Notes under the pieces: model-generated
What the model saw: only the letters and a program-made list of their open reading frames with translations
Databases searched by the model: none
Told to the model about the DNA's origin: nothing
Shown here: positions 1 through 9,020 of the stretch, piece after piece
Layout of the letters: each line of letters begins with the position of its first letter
Position numbering within the stretch: position 1 is the first letter of the stretch
Origin: Ignavibacteriota bacterium
Lineage (GTDB): Bacteria; Bacteroidota; Ignavibacteria; UBA10030; BY39
NCBI GenBank assembly: GCA_003327435.1
Contig: QOQV01000001.1
Coordinates: 124,001 to 188,000 of the forward strand
Length of the DNA: 64,000 nt
Reading direction: 5' to 3'
Position numbers and translations under genes: made by a program

Positions 1-396
1 AAAATTGCAGTTCTCGGATTAAATCCACACTCTGGAGAAAATGGTAAAATAGGAAAAGAAGAAATCGAGACAATTATACCAGCAATTAAACAAGCCAAAA
101 ACAGGAAGATAAATGTAACCGGTCCATTCCCTGCAGATGGATTCTTTGGTTCAGGACTCTATAAACATTTCGATGCAATACTTGCAATGTATCATGATCA
201 GGGTTTAATCCCTCTCAAATTATTAGGATTTGAAACTGGAGTGAACTTTACGGCAGGTTTACCTATTGTTAGAACATCACCTGATCATGGAACTGCTTTC
301 GAAATTGCTGGTAAAGGAATTGCAAACCCTTCAAGTATAATTTCAGCGATTAAAGAAGCAGTTAAAATTATTAAAAACCGTAAATTTGTAAAATGA
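1..396 (+). CDS. pdxA: 4-hydroxythreonine-4-phosphate dehydrogenase, C-terminal part (5' end outside window)
   Basis: This is the last 131 codons of PdxA; the frame is open from base 1. PdxA oxidises 4-phosphohydroxy-L-threonine with NAD(P) in the DXP-dependent route to pyridoxal phosphate, in the cytoplasm. The sequence shows the family motif [10 protein letters not shown] near the start, the block GPFPADGFF, and [11 protein letters not shown]; the two His residues in PHSGE and YHDQG are metal ligands in the family. A later [13 protein letters not shown] block is also typical. The stop codon overlaps the next ATG (ATGA), so it is translationally linked to the ftsE-like gene. The identification is firm; only the N-terminal half is missing. 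Confidence 0.95.
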   Translation, partial: KIAVLGLNPHSGENGKIGKEEIETIIPAIKQAKNRKINVTGPFPADGFFGSGLYKHFDAILAMYHDQGLIPLKLLGFETGVNFTAGLPIVRTSPDHGTAFEIAGKGIANPSSIISAIKEAVKIIKNRKFVK

Positions 397-1055
397 TAGA
401 TTTCAAAAATGTATCAATAAGTTTCAAGAACCAACCAATTTTACAAAATATTAATCTTCATATAAATCAGGGTGAGTTTGTTTCCTTAGTTGGTGAATCA
501 GGAATTGGAAAAACAACATTATTAAGATTAATCTATATGGATCTTTTTCCTGATAGTGGTATTGTAAGTGTTGGCAAATTTAATTCTTTGACCATTCAAA
601 AAAAAGAAATACCGCTATTAAGAAGAACGCTTGGTATAGTGTTTCAAGATTTTAAATTATTAGAAGACAGAAATATATTTGAAAATGTTGCCTTCGCACT
701 TCAGGTAACAAATGTTAAGAGAAAAGATATTCAAAAAAGGGTATTACGAGTGCTTGCAGATGTTGGCTTGAGTCATAAAAGAAGTAATATGCCTGATGAG
801 TTATCTGGAGGTGAGCAACAGAGAGTTGTAATAGCGCGAGCCCTCGTAAACGAACCTTTAGCACTCCTTGCTGATGAACCCACAGGTAATCTTGATCCAA
901 ATACATCTTTTGAGATATTAGATTTATTGAAAGATATAAATCGAAAAGGAACCGCAATTGTACTGGCAACTCACAATTATGAACTAGTTCGCCGATCAGA
1001 AAGTAGAATATTGCAAATTAAGGACGCCAATATTACAGAATTAGAATCCATTTGA
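393..1055 (+). CDS. ftsE: FtsE-like ABC transporter ATP-binding protein
   Basis: A 220-residue ABC ATPase. The Walker A motif GESGIGKT is at residues 34-41, the Q-loop reads [10 protein letters not shown], the signature is LSGGEQQR, and Walker B runs into [11 protein letters not shown] with the switch His in ATHNYE. The [15 protein letters not shown] segment is characteristic of FtsE rather than of LolD or MacB. FtsE works with the membrane protein FtsX at the division septum to control peptidoglycan hydrolases. The gene overlaps pdxA by four bases and is followed directly by an esterase gene; no ftsX is next to it. A LolD-type exporter ATPase is the alternative. Confidence 0.85.
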   Translation: MIDFKNVSISFKNQPILQNINLHINQGEFVSLVGESGIGKTTLLRLIYMDLFPDSGIVSVGKFNSLTIQKKEIPLLRRTLGIVFQDFKLLEDRNIFENVAFALQVTNVKRKDIQKRVLRVLADVGLSHKRSNMPDELSGGEQQRVVIARALVNEPLALLADEPTGNLDPNTSFEILDLLKDINRKGTAIVLATHNYELVRRSESRILQIKDANITELESI

Positions 1056-1057
1056 AA

Positions 1058-2353
1058 ATGAGAATTAAATACTTCTTTTATTATTTTTTAATTTCTTCAC
1101 TTTTAATACCAACAAGCAACACTCAAGAAAAAAGATTATTAAAATTTAAAATTGAATCTTTTCTTCCCTCACATAACTATAATAAATCTTTTCTACCATC
1201 ATTTAAGATTCATATTAATGCTATTGAAAATTTAAAAGGAAAATTATTAATAAAATTAAAAAGGATAAACGAAAATAATTTCCGGGATGTGTATATAAAG
1301 AAAACAAAAGTAATAAAGGGAGAAAATGTATTTCAAATTTCAGAAAATGAATTTCAATTTAGTAACTTAAGCACTGAGTTTTATGAAATTTACTCACAAT
1401 TTTTAACAAGTGATACTAAATATACATCAGATACTTTAACTTTTGTTATTAATATTGATTCATTACGGTATCCACGTTTTAAGCCACCGGATTTTGATTC
1501 TTTCTGGAGTAATACTTTTTCCAAGCTTGATTCAATAGAACCAAATTACAAAATCGATACTTTATGTGACAAATGGACGGAACAAATCTCAATTTACAAA
1601 GTTTCATTTTCAGGTCTGGATTCAATGACGATAAAAGCTTGGTATTGTATTCCTAAAGGAGTTAATAAAGTACCTGCAGTATTAGTATTACCAAGTTACG
1701 GTAATGGGCCAATTACTATACCCTACAATTTTTGTGAGCAGGGTTATGCAGCACTTGCATTACAGATACATGGAAAAGATGTTGAAAGCGACACATATCC
1801 TGTTGGAGATGATCCATCGGCAGGTTTGAATCTTAATAATCCTGAGAAATATTACCTCAAGCATGCTGTAGCTCATATAAAAAGAGCCATAGATTTTCTA
1901 TACTCTATTCCGGAAATAGATACAAATCGCATTGGAGTTGCTGGAACAAGTCAAGGGGGTGGTTTAGCCTTATTAATCACTGGTCTTGATAGGAGAATAA
2001 AAGCAACAGCTGCTACAATTCCCACCTTGATCTGTTATACTCAAGCATTAGAAAGTGGTGCTTACTGGAGAATTAAAAGAGCAATAAAAAATGGACTGGT
2101 TGATGAAAAGACAGCACTTCATACACTTTCCTATTTCGACGCCAGCAATCTAACTGAAAAATTTAATCAGCCAGTGATGCTATCAGCTCATTACAAAGAT
2201 AGAATATCTCCGCCAAATACTATTATTTCTTTTTATAATCAGTTACAAATTAATAATAAACAACTTTTAACTCAACCAGAATTGGGGCATCAGTTTCCTG
2301 AGCATCATTGGGATATTACAACAGAATGGTTAAAAGTGATTTTTAAGATGTGA
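1058..2353 (+). CDS. Secreted acetylxylan esterase / cephalosporin deacetylase-like alpha/beta hydrolase
   Basis: A 431-residue protein with a hydrophobic N-terminus (signal peptide, residues about 4-20). The middle holds the AXE1-type entry block FKPPDFDSFW followed by an alpha/beta-hydrolase core. The likely catalytic triad is Ser298 in GTSQGGG, Asp381 in YKDRISPP and His411 in LGHQFPEH. Such enzymes remove acetyl groups from xylan or other small acetylated substrates; the real substrate is unknown. I place the start at ATG 1058, two bases after the ftsE stop; a TTG at 1052 in the same frame would add two residues. About 130 residues between the signal and the AXE1 block form an extra beta-rich N-terminal region. 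The gene ends one base from the convergent ZIP gene. Confidence 0.75.
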   Translation: MRIKYFFYYFLISSLLIPTSNTQEKRLLKFKIESFLPSHNYNKSFLPSFKIHINAIENLKGKLLIKLKRINENNFRDVYIKKTKVIKGENVFQISENEFQFSNLSTEFYEIYSQFLTSDTKYTSDTLTFVINIDSLRYPRFKPPDFDSFWSNTFSKLDSIEPNYKIDTLCDKWTEQISIYKVSFSGLDSMTIKAWYCIPKGVNKVPAVLVLPSYGNGPITIPYNFCEQGYAALALQIHGKDVESDTYPVGDDPSAGLNLNNPEKYYLKHAVAHIKRAIDFLYSIPEIDTNRIGVAGTSQGGGLALLITGLDRRIKATAATIPTLICYTQALESGAYWRIKRAIKNGLVDEKTALHTLSYFDASNLTEKFNQPVMLSAHYKDRISPPNTIISFYNQLQINNKQLLTQPELGHQFPEHHWDITTEWLKVIFKM

Positions 2354-2354
2354 T

Positions 2355-3134
2355 CTATAAAGCTACATCTAAAAACATCATTACGACAAAGCCAATCATT
2401 ACACCAAAAGTTGCTTCGGTTTCAAATCCTTTTCTATGAGATTCCGGAATTATTTCATCGCTAATCACAAAAAGCATTGCGCCAGCAGCAAATGATAATC
2501 CCCATGGCAAAAACGGTTTCGATATACTGACAATTCCAACACCTATCAATCCTCCAATTGGCTCGACCATACCTGTAAGAAATGAAATCCAAAGTGCTTG
2601 TCCAACAGGATATTTTTCACTGATTAATGCAAGTGCAACTACCAATCCTTCAGGAATATTCTGTAATCCAATACCAATAGCGAGCGTGATGCCATTTTCA
2701 ATATTTCCACCACCAAAACCAACACCAACCGCTAAACCTTCAGGAAAATTATGGAGTGTAATAGCAATAATAAATAGCCAGATCCTTCTTAAATTTTTTC
2801 TACTTGCTCCTTCGGGTCCCTTAATAAAATGTTCATGTGGAGAATACTTATCACTTAAATAAAGAAAAACTGCACCCAGCATCATTCCCACAACAACAAC
2901 AATAGCTGCAAATACTCCTCCCCCGCCAGCTTCAATCGCAGGCACAATAAGTGAAAAACTGGTAGCAGCAAGCATCACACCAGCTCCAAAACCCATCATA
3001 ATATCCTGTAATTTTTGTGATATCTGTTTAAAAAACAGTATAGGAATTGCACCCAAAAAAGTTGCACTACCAGCTAAAAAACTTGCACCTAATCCTAAAA
3101 ACAATATTGGTAAATTAGCGAGATATTCAATCAT
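2355..3134 (-). CDS. ZIP family metal transporter (GufA/ZIP11-like)
   Basis: A 259-residue inner-membrane protein with about eight hydrophobic segments. The two metal-site helices read LHNFPEGLAVG and GLQNIPEGLVVA. The second has Gln where many ZIP proteins have His, as is common in the GufA/ZIP11 branch. ZIP proteins bring Zn(II) or related divalent metals into the cytoplasm; which metal cannot be told here. It is the last gene of the long minus-strand block and starts 24 bases after the preceding CydA-like gene. Its stop lies one base from the convergent esterase stop, so any terminator must sit inside coding sequence. Confidence 0.85.
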   Translation of the reverse strand: MIEYLANLPILFLGLGASFLAGSATFLGAIPILFFKQISQKLQDIMMGFGAGVMLAATSFSLIVPAIEAGGGGVFAAIVVVVGMMLGAVFLYLSDKYSPHEHFIKGPEGASRKNLRRIWLFIIAITLHNFPEGLAVGVGFGGGNIENGITLAIGIGLQNIPEGLVVALALISEKYPVGQALWISFLTGMVEPIGGLIGVGIVSISKPFLPWGLSFAAGAMLFVISDEIIPESHRKGFETEATFGVMIGFVVMMFLDVAL

Positions 3135-3158
3135 CTTAACTACTTTAACGTATTAAAT

Positions 3159-4280
3159 TTAATTATGTACGACTAAAGATGACTTACCAAAAGATTTTTT
3201 TAACATCCAGATTACTGTTATCAATCCACCCAATAACAACAAAACAAATATCGTAATAACTCCCCACTGCGGTTCAACCTGAACTTTTTCCCAGTCTATA
3301 TAGGGTTTAAGATATGCTTCTCTCAGTTCGTGTCTCATCAAAACCATCATTACAACTGTTAATAATAAAAATACTTTACCAAACATAATTTTCATGACGG
3401 GTTTAACAGCATTGAGTGCAATAAACATAAATATTAAGCTTGCAAACATAGTGACGAGTGCAATCAAAAAGTATATGGTTGCATATATATTTTCTCCCAT
3501 AAAAAGCATCAACAAATTTTTCGGTAATGAAATTAAAAACCATAAACCGACAACTATATTAACAAGAGTAGGAATTATAAACCATAGCAATCCATATCTG
3601 ATTCCCCATTTACCAAGCTGCTCGTTTGACTTAATATTTTTAAGTCCCCACATTACTACTAACAATCCAGCCACAGCAAGTGCAGCTACCATAAAATGTA
3701 GATATCTGGGTATTACTGTTGGATCTGAAATATTTAAATTAGTTCCATGTGGATTATTAAAATAAATCTCTTTCCATTTTTCGGGTGTTAGCATCAGAAC
3801 TATATTTTGTGTGTAGATTAGTCCAATAATTGCTAAGAGAATTGCGCTTATTAAAACGACAGCGAATCTTTTACCATTAAGTTTTTCCCATCTAAAAGAG
3901 TACAAATAATAACCATAATAGGCTAAGATAAATATTACAATAATCGAAAGCCAGGGCCATGCAATCAATATTGTTGAAGTGTAAAAGAAATTTCCGTACA
4001 ATACTTGTAAGAACAATAATGGTGCAACGCCAAGAGTTATTGTAAACGCAGTAAATGGTGGAAGCATTTTGGAAATACTTCTGCTGAGTTCGAGGTGGTT
4101 TTGACTGTTTCTTTTCTTTCCTAAAAATTCTGTAATAGCTGCAATAAAGCCACCTCCAACTGCTACATTCATTGCAAGAATATGCAGTGTAAAAGTTAAC
4201 AATAATAAGACTTTAAGTAACCATAGTGGTGCCGGTACTGGGATTGGATCGATATCCGGGATAATAACTTGACTTTCCAT
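3159..4280 (-). CDS. CydA-like membrane protein without cytochrome c domain (third subunit of bd-like complex)
   Basis: A 373-residue protein with about nine membrane helices, related to the two upstream genes and distantly to cytochrome bd subunit I. Helix 1 has TLHILAMNVAVGGGF, where His33 matches the CydA haem ligand of helix 1. His195 in YLHFMVAALAVAG matches the second CydA haem His (E. coli His186), which both paralogues lack. The paired Glu residues of helix 3 are absent here, and the C-terminal REAYLKPY block has Leu in place of the Arg kept by its neighbours. I start it at ATG 4280, one base after the preceding stop, because AAAGGAG lies seven bases upstream; an upstream in-frame extension would overlap that gene. 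Alignments were made by eye. Confidence 0.65.
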   Translation of the reverse strand: MESQVIIPDIDPIPVPAPLWLLKVLLLLTFTLHILAMNVAVGGGFIAAITEFLGKKRNSQNHLELSRSISKMLPPFTAFTITLGVAPLLFLQVLYGNFFYTSTILIAWPWLSIIVIFILAYYGYYLYSFRWEKLNGKRFAVVLISAILLAIIGLIYTQNIVLMLTPEKWKEIYFNNPHGTNLNISDPTVIPRYLHFMVAALAVAGLLVVMWGLKNIKSNEQLGKWGIRYGLLWFIIPTLVNIVVGLWFLISLPKNLLMLFMGENIYATIYFLIALVTMFASLIFMFIALNAVKPVMKIMFGKVFLLLTVVMMVLMRHELREAYLKPYIDWEKVQVEPQWGVITIFVLLLLGGLITVIWMLKKSFGKSSLVVHN

Positions 4281-4281
4281 T

Positions 4282-5577
4282 TTATTGCTCCTTTCTATTT
4301 TCTTTATTAAACTGATATAACCATTTAGCAATTGCTTCAGCTTCAGCTTCATTGCCGGCAAATTTTGGCATATAGCCTCGATAATTTTCTAAATCATTAA
4401 TAATCATCGCAATTGTTTCTTCATCCAAATCAGAAATTAATGGTTTCACATCATTGTAACCATTAATAATATGACAACTTGCGCAGTATAGTTTAAACCC
4501 GACTTCGCCAGCTTGAAGTTTGTTTTCATCAGTGATTTCTTTAATCTTAGACCATTTTGAGGTTTTTAAAATTCCCTGTTCTTTGATTGAATCAAACTGG
4601 TTAATTAATAAACCGTTAGAGTACATATAATCATAAATCACATATGGTTTTCTTATTGACTCCCTAACTCTCTCACCAGCAAACATTATTGTTAATCCAA
4701 GAATCAATATTATTGTAGCAACGAATTTATTGAATAATCTGGTATTGAAATATCCCATAATCAAAACGAGCAAGAATATTAAAAAACCAGCAACAATTCC
4801 AATTATAGCAGTATTTGACACAAACGATATTCCACCTAACACTATCTCCTTTGGAATATCGGGTAATGTATAATAATACCAGAGGCTGGCAATTGGAAGT
4901 ATTAGCATAAATGGTATGACCCATTTACTTGAATATTTAATAATTTGCTGCCTATTTTCTTTTTCCACTAAGAAAGTTGCTGTAAACAAGCCATAAATTC
5001 CTGCCATTACAATTGCTGTAACAATCCGTACCACAAGAGATGAGAAGTATGTTGGATTAAAAAATCCATCCCAGAAGTTTTTTGTTTCGATCCATTTTCC
5101 AGGTGTAAGCATAAAAGATAATATACCATTAATGATTACCATACTAAGTAGTGCAGCAATAAAATAAATCCAACCAATTGCGAGGTGTGTTCTACGATCT
5201 ACTTTTTCCCAGCTGTAATAATAAATCATAACAGCTGCAATTTCTACGAAGAAAAATACCCATTCTATCGCCCATCCCCATACAAAAATATGTATCAATG
5301 CTGAAGTGGCTTGCGGACTTACAAGACCAATTGTGAACCATATTGCCACACCTGATAATGCGCCAAAAACAATTGTTAAGAGCAAGAAGAATTTAGAGTG
5401 TTTTTTTACATAATTTAAAATTACATTATTGTTAGTTTTATATGCTTTAATTTCAGAAAGCACAAGAAACAAACCACCCCCTACGGCAAAATGGGAAACA
5501 AACACATGAAGAATGGCAACTATTCCGATTAACCAGCCACCACCGACAAGGGGCACTTCCCAGAAAGGATAATTCAT
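4282..5577 (-). CDS. CydA-like oxidase subunit with C-terminal cytochrome c domain (copy 2)
   Basis: A 431-residue protein: about eight or nine membrane helices, then a cytochrome c domain. The N-terminal part matches CydA in order: ILHVFVSHFAVGGG (haem His), AIEWVFFFVEIAA (two acidic residues like E. coli Glu99/Glu107) and ESIRKPYVIYDYM (like the CydA Glu445/Arg448 block ExGRQPW). The position of CydA His186 is Arg in SLVVRIVTA. The c domain has CASCH with a likely axial Met in GYMPKF. It is a close paralogue of the next upstream gene and is spaced 19 bases from it, so the three genes form one operon. I infer a bd-superfamily oxygen reductase that receives electrons from cytochrome c; the substrate is unproven. 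Confidence 0.7.
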   Translation of the reverse strand: MNYPFWEVPLVGGGWLIGIVAILHVFVSHFAVGGGLFLVLSEIKAYKTNNNVILNYVKKHSKFFLLLTIVFGALSGVAIWFTIGLVSPQATSALIHIFVWGWAIEWVFFFVEIAAVMIYYYSWEKVDRRTHLAIGWIYFIAALLSMVIINGILSFMLTPGKWIETKNFWDGFFNPTYFSSLVVRIVTAIVMAGIYGLFTATFLVEKENRQQIIKYSSKWVIPFMLILPIASLWYYYTLPDIPKEIVLGGISFVSNTAIIGIVAGFLIFLLVLIMGYFNTRLFNKFVATIILILGLTIMFAGERVRESIRKPYVIYDYMYSNGLLINQFDSIKEQGILKTSKWSKIKEITDENKLQAGEVGFKLYCASCHIINGYNDVKPLISDLDEETIAMIINDLENYRGYMPKFAGNEAEAEAIAKWLYQFNKENRKEQ

Positions 5578-5596
5578 AGACTTGCTCCTTGATTTA

Positions 5597-6880
5597 TTAA
5601 TAGGATCTATTTAATTCATAAAGCCATTTAGCAAGAGCTTTTCTTTCCATTTCCGAACCCATAAATGGAGGCATAAATCCTTTGAGTTGATTTAAGTGTT
5701 GAAGTTGTGCGTCTATAAATGGTTCTTGCCAACCTTTAACAAGGATTTTTACTCCATTATAACCTTCTACGGTATGGCAACTCTGACATTGAAGTTTAAA
5801 AACCTGTTCACCAATTTTCAATGTATCAGTTTCAGTTTTGGTATCAATTATAGTCCATTTTGCGGATGCTAATACACCTGTCTGCTTAACATTCTCTTCA
5901 TTGACTTTTAAAACATTATTTGAATACATATAATCATATATGATATATGGTTTTCTAATAGCTTCACGTACCCACTCACTTACTGCTGTTACTGTTAAAC
6001 CCATGAGTAGAAATAGAGCAGATAATGCCACAGGAAATCTTTCAGGATGACGGTATGGAAGAAAATAAGCAAATCCGAAGATCAAGATCGAGAAGAAAAT
6101 ACTTGCAACAGCAAATAAAGTTACAGCTGGTGCACCACCGCTAATAATATCAAATGCCATTTCTGGAATCACCGAAACATACCATAAACCTCCAAGTGGT
6201 AAAATGAAGAAAGGCACGATTAACCATTTTGCTGAATATTTTACCATTAATTTTCTTAAATCTTCATTTTTTAAGTTAGAGGAAGTCAATAATGCATATA
6301 GACCAGCAAGTGCTAATGAAACAGCTGTTCTCATAATTAAAGATGGAAGCATTGTTGGATTGAAAAAAGCCGACCAGAAACTTCTATTCTCAATCCATGC
6401 TCCTGGAGTTAACATAAAGGATAAAATTCCGTTAATAACAAACAAGCTCATCCAGGCAGCTATAAAATATATCCAGCCAATTGTCAGATGAGTTTTTCTA
6501 TTTATCTTATCCCAGGTGTGATAATAAATCATTGCAGCAGCAATTTCGATGAAGAAAAAAATCCATTCTATTGCCCAACCCCAGACAAAGATGTGTATCA
6601 GAGCAGAGGTTGCAGTAGGTGTAACAAGTCCAATTGTAAACCAAATTCCAACACCAGTTAATGCTCCGAATACTAAAGTTACCAGGATAAAAAATCGTGA
6701 ATGTATTTTAAGATAATCTATTATACCTGAATTGTTTTCTTTATATGCTTTTATTTCAGTAAGCACTAGAAACAAGCCGCCACCAATTGCAAATTGGGAT
6801 ACAAATGTATGTATTATTGCTACCAATCCAATTAAAATTCCACCACCAATAAATGGAATATCCCAGAATGGATAATTCAT
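5597..6880 (-). CDS. CydA-like oxidase subunit with C-terminal cytochrome c domain (copy 1)
   Basis: A 427-residue paralogue of the following gene and first of the three-gene set. Residues matching CydA are His24 (IIHTFVSQFAIGGG), Glu105 and Glu112 (AIEWIFFFIEIAA), and Glu306/Arg309 in REAIRKPYIIYDYM. Arg184 stands where CydA has the second haem His. The C-terminal domain has haem c motif CQSCH (365-369) and Met403 as probable axial ligand. The quinol-binding Q-loop of canonical CydA is not recognisable, which fits cytochrome c rather than quinol as donor. It starts 37 bases after the NifU-domain gene and may be in the same transcript. Family placement rests on motif order, not on a search. 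Confidence 0.7.
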   Translation of the reverse strand: MNYPFWDIPFIGGGILIGLVAIIHTFVSQFAIGGGLFLVLTEIKAYKENNSGIIDYLKIHSRFFILVTLVFGALTGVGIWFTIGLVTPTATSALIHIFVWGWAIEWIFFFIEIAAAMIYYHTWDKINRKTHLTIGWIYFIAAWMSLFVINGILSFMLTPGAWIENRSFWSAFFNPTMLPSLIMRTAVSLALAGLYALLTSSNLKNEDLRKLMVKYSAKWLIVPFFILPLGGLWYVSVIPEMAFDIISGGAPAVTLFAVASIFFSILIFGFAYFLPYRHPERFPVALSALFLLMGLTVTAVSEWVREAIRKPYIIYDYMYSNNVLKVNEENVKQTGVLASAKWTIIDTKTETDTLKIGEQVFKLQCQSCHTVEGYNGVKILVKGWQEPFIDAQLQHLNQLKGFMPPFMGSEMERKALAKWLYELNRSY

Positions 6881-6917
6881 AATTTTTACCTTTCCAGACT
6901 TGTTTTTAAAATTTTTT

Positions 6918-7172
6918 TTAATTAACCAATTCTACACGTCTTACAGATGGTACAGCATTTAATATGGTTCTTTCTATACCACCTCTTAAAGTCATAAGAG
7001 ATAAAGGACACATTTTACAAGTACCATGATATCGTATTCTGACAGTTCCATCATTTTCAATGTCAATCAATTCCACATCGCCACCATCTTGATTTAAAAA
7101 TTGACGACAGGTTTCCAGAGCATCTTCAACTTTCTTTTTGATATCAGGATTATTTTCCAGTATACTAAGCAT
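6918..7172 (-). CDS. NifU C-terminal domain Fe-S scaffold protein
   Basis: An 84-residue stand-alone NifU-like (Nfu) domain. It carries the CxxC pair in TCKMCPLSLMTLRGG, preceded by the typical FLNQDGGDVELIDI segment. Nfu proteins hold a [4Fe-4S] cluster between two subunits and hand it to client proteins in the cytoplasm. It overlaps the end of the mrp gene by eight bases, so two Fe-S carriers are translated together. Neighbouring ActB, NuoG and NuoI need many Fe-S clusters, which makes a local supply role plausible. The alternative, a SufT-like or general carrier, would not change the chemistry. Confidence 0.85.
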   Translation of the reverse strand: MLSILENNPDIKKKVEDALETCRQFLNQDGGDVELIDIENDGTVRIRYHGTCKMCPLSLMTLRGGIERTILNAVPSVRRVELVN

Positions 7173-8253
7173 TTAACTTGATATCAATTTTTTTTATAGT
7201 TTGAGCATTAAAGGAATTTATACTCAATTGAGCCACCATATTACGTGCAATGTTCTTAATTGCTATTCCTTGAGGAGATTCAGGAGCTGAAACAACTATA
7301 GGAGTTCCTATATCTCCACCAACTCTTATACTAGTATCAATAGGAATTTCGCCAAGGAAATTTGTTCCTAATTTCTCAGCTTCTTTTTTACCGCCACCAT
7401 AGGCAAAAATTTCCTCTCTATGCCCGCATTTGGGGCACAGGTAATAACTCATATTTTCAATTATACCCAAAACTGGAACATTTAATTTTTCAAACATTGC
7501 AAATCCTTTACGGGCATCAGCAAGAGATATATCTTGAGGAGTGGTTACAATAACAGCTCCAGATAGTGGAATTGTTTGAACAAGAGTTAATTGTATATCT
7601 CCAGTACCAGGTGGTAAATCAAAAATAAGATAATCTAATTCACCCCAATCCACATCCGTCATAAACTGTCTTACAGCACCACTTGCCATAGGTCCACGCC
7701 ATATTACTGCATCCATTGGGTTTACCAGAAATCCAATTGACATAACTTTAACACCATGCGCAACAAGAGGAACAAGTTTCTGATTCTTTATATCTGGTCG
7801 CCTGTTGATACCCATCATTAACGGTATACTTGGTCCATAAACATCGCTATCAATAAGTCCAACATTGGCACCATCCTGAGCAAGGGAAACTGCAAGGTTT
7901 ACTGCAACTGTAGATTTTCCTACACCGCCTTTTCCACTGGCTACAGCTATAGTATTTTTAACATTGGTTAGGATATTATTTAAATTTTGTTGTGGTGCTT
8001 TTCGAACATTACTGGTCATCTCTATTTTGATTTCACCAACATCTGGTACAGCAGATTTTATAGCTTCAATTGCAGCAATTTTAAATTGGTCTCTTACCGG
8101 ACATGCAGGCGTTGTTAGTTCTATTTTAAAACTGATGTCTTTATTATTGATCTTTAAATCTTTAATAAATCCCAAAGTAACGATATCTTTTCTCAGGTCT
8201 GGATCAATCACTTTTTTTAGAGCACTCAAAATAATTTTTTCGTTTATTTCCAT
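7165..8253 (-). CDS. mrp: Mrp/ApbC-type P-loop Fe-S cluster carrier ATPase
   Basis: A 362-residue protein with an N-terminal MIP18/DUF59 domain (residues 1-85, with TTPACPVRDQ) and a ParA-like ATPase domain. The P-loop is VASGKGGVGKST, the switch region is FDLPPGTGD, and the C-terminal metal site is CPKCGH. Mrp proteins bind and transfer [4Fe-4S] clusters with ATP hydrolysis. A good ribosome site (AAAGGAA) lies before the ATG. The gene begins 60 bases after the actE-like gene and overlaps the Nfu gene, so it may be expressed with the respiratory operon upstream. Length and domain order match the family. Confidence 0.93.
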   Translation of the reverse strand: MEINEKIILSALKKVIDPDLRKDIVTLGFIKDLKINNKDISFKIELTTPACPVRDQFKIAAIEAIKSAVPDVGEIKIEMTSNVRKAPQQNLNNILTNVKNTIAVASGKGGVGKSTVAVNLAVSLAQDGANVGLIDSDVYGPSIPLMMGINRRPDIKNQKLVPLVAHGVKVMSIGFLVNPMDAVIWRGPMASGAVRQFMTDVDWGELDYLIFDLPPGTGDIQLTLVQTIPLSGAVIVTTPQDISLADARKGFAMFEKLNVPVLGIIENMSYYLCPKCGHREEIFAYGGGKKEAEKLGTNFLGEIPIDTSIRVGGDIGTPIVVSAPESPQGIAIKNIARNMVAQLSINSFNAQTIKKIDIKLNA

Positions 8254-8313
8254 TTAATTTCCTTTTTGAATTTTTTAAAAGATACTGATTAAGCCCAAAT
8301 ATTGCAAATATAT

Positions 8314-8766
8314 TTAATTTCGACCTTTTCGAATATACAAGATCACTTTCCAAATTTCTTCATCCGACATATAAGCACCAAGAGCGGGTGAAAATTTACC
8401 CCCATAATAAATATGAGAATAAAATTCTGAATCTGGTTTTGTTTTTACACTCAGTAAATTTAAATCGGTTGGTGGAACAGGAAATCCATATCCAACAGGA
8501 GTATTACCTTTCCAATCAGCACCATGGCAATGATAACAAAATTGTCTATATACTTTAGCTCCCATAATTAAATTTGTATCTGTTGACAAATATGGGTTTA
8601 TTGTTAAAACTTTCCCTTTATTCATTATAGATGATTTTACAATATTTTTAGGTATTTTTTGTTGAACAATTTTTGATGGTCTTGGATTTGGTTGATCATA
8701 CATTCTGCCATATTCACATCCAACCAAGAAAATTATTGTTAATACAAATATGTATTTATTTTTCAT
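8314..8766 (-). CDS. actE: Monohaem cytochrome c lipoprotein, probable ActE of alternative complex III
   Basis: A 150-residue lipoprotein. The N-terminus is a signal with lipobox LVGC (Cys17). One haem c motif, CYHCH, follows at about residues 79-83, and the C-terminal half has GFPVPPTDL and a WKVILYIRKG helix, the pattern of ActE-type cytochromes. ActE is the membrane-anchored monohaem subunit that takes electrons from the pentahaem ActA. Here it lies after the cbb3 genes instead of between actD and actF. A free cbb3-associated cytochrome is the alternative; the lack of another actE candidate in the operon favours ActE. Confidence 0.65.
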   Translation of the reverse strand: MKNKYIFVLTIIFLVGCEYGRMYDQPNPRPSKIVQQKIPKNIVKSSIMNKGKVLTINPYLSTDTNLIMGAKVYRQFCYHCHGADWKGNTPVGYGFPVPPTDLNLLSVKTKPDSEFYSHIYYGGKFSPALGAYMSDEEIWKVILYIRKGRN

Positions 8767-8777
8767 AATTAATCACC

Positions 8778-9008
8778 TCATTTACGAATAGAATCTTTTT
8801 TAACAATTTGTAACGGTGGTTGTTTTATGTCAAATTTCTCTATCGCATGGTTAGAAGAACTCGGTACAAATGGAGTTGTTCCAAAATCCCAATCTTCTGA
8901 CGGAGCATCCTTTAAATAAATAAAGGTATATAAAAAATATCCAACAATAAAGACGACTGTAGCCAGAATTAATAACCAGCCTTTTATTAAATCTTTCTTA
9001 TTATCCAT
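8778..9008 (-). CDS. Small single-span membrane protein of the ACIII-cbb3 operon, unknown function
   Basis: A 76-residue protein with one clear membrane helix (about residues 10-32, WLLILATVVFIVGYFLYTFI) and a polar tail of about 45 residues that should lie outside the cytoplasm. No cofactor motif is visible and I do not recognise the family. It is placed 12 bases after the CcoP-anchor-like gene and 12 bases before the actE-like gene, inside an otherwise gap-free operon. That suggests a small accessory or assembly subunit of the oxidase or of the ACIII-oxidase complex. Confidence 0.6.
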   Translation of the reverse strand: MDNKKDLIKGWLLILATVVFIVGYFLYTFIYLKDAPSEDWDFGTTPFVPSSSNHAIEKFDIKQPPLQIVKKDSIRK

Positions 9009-9020
9009 TTTAAATCCTTT

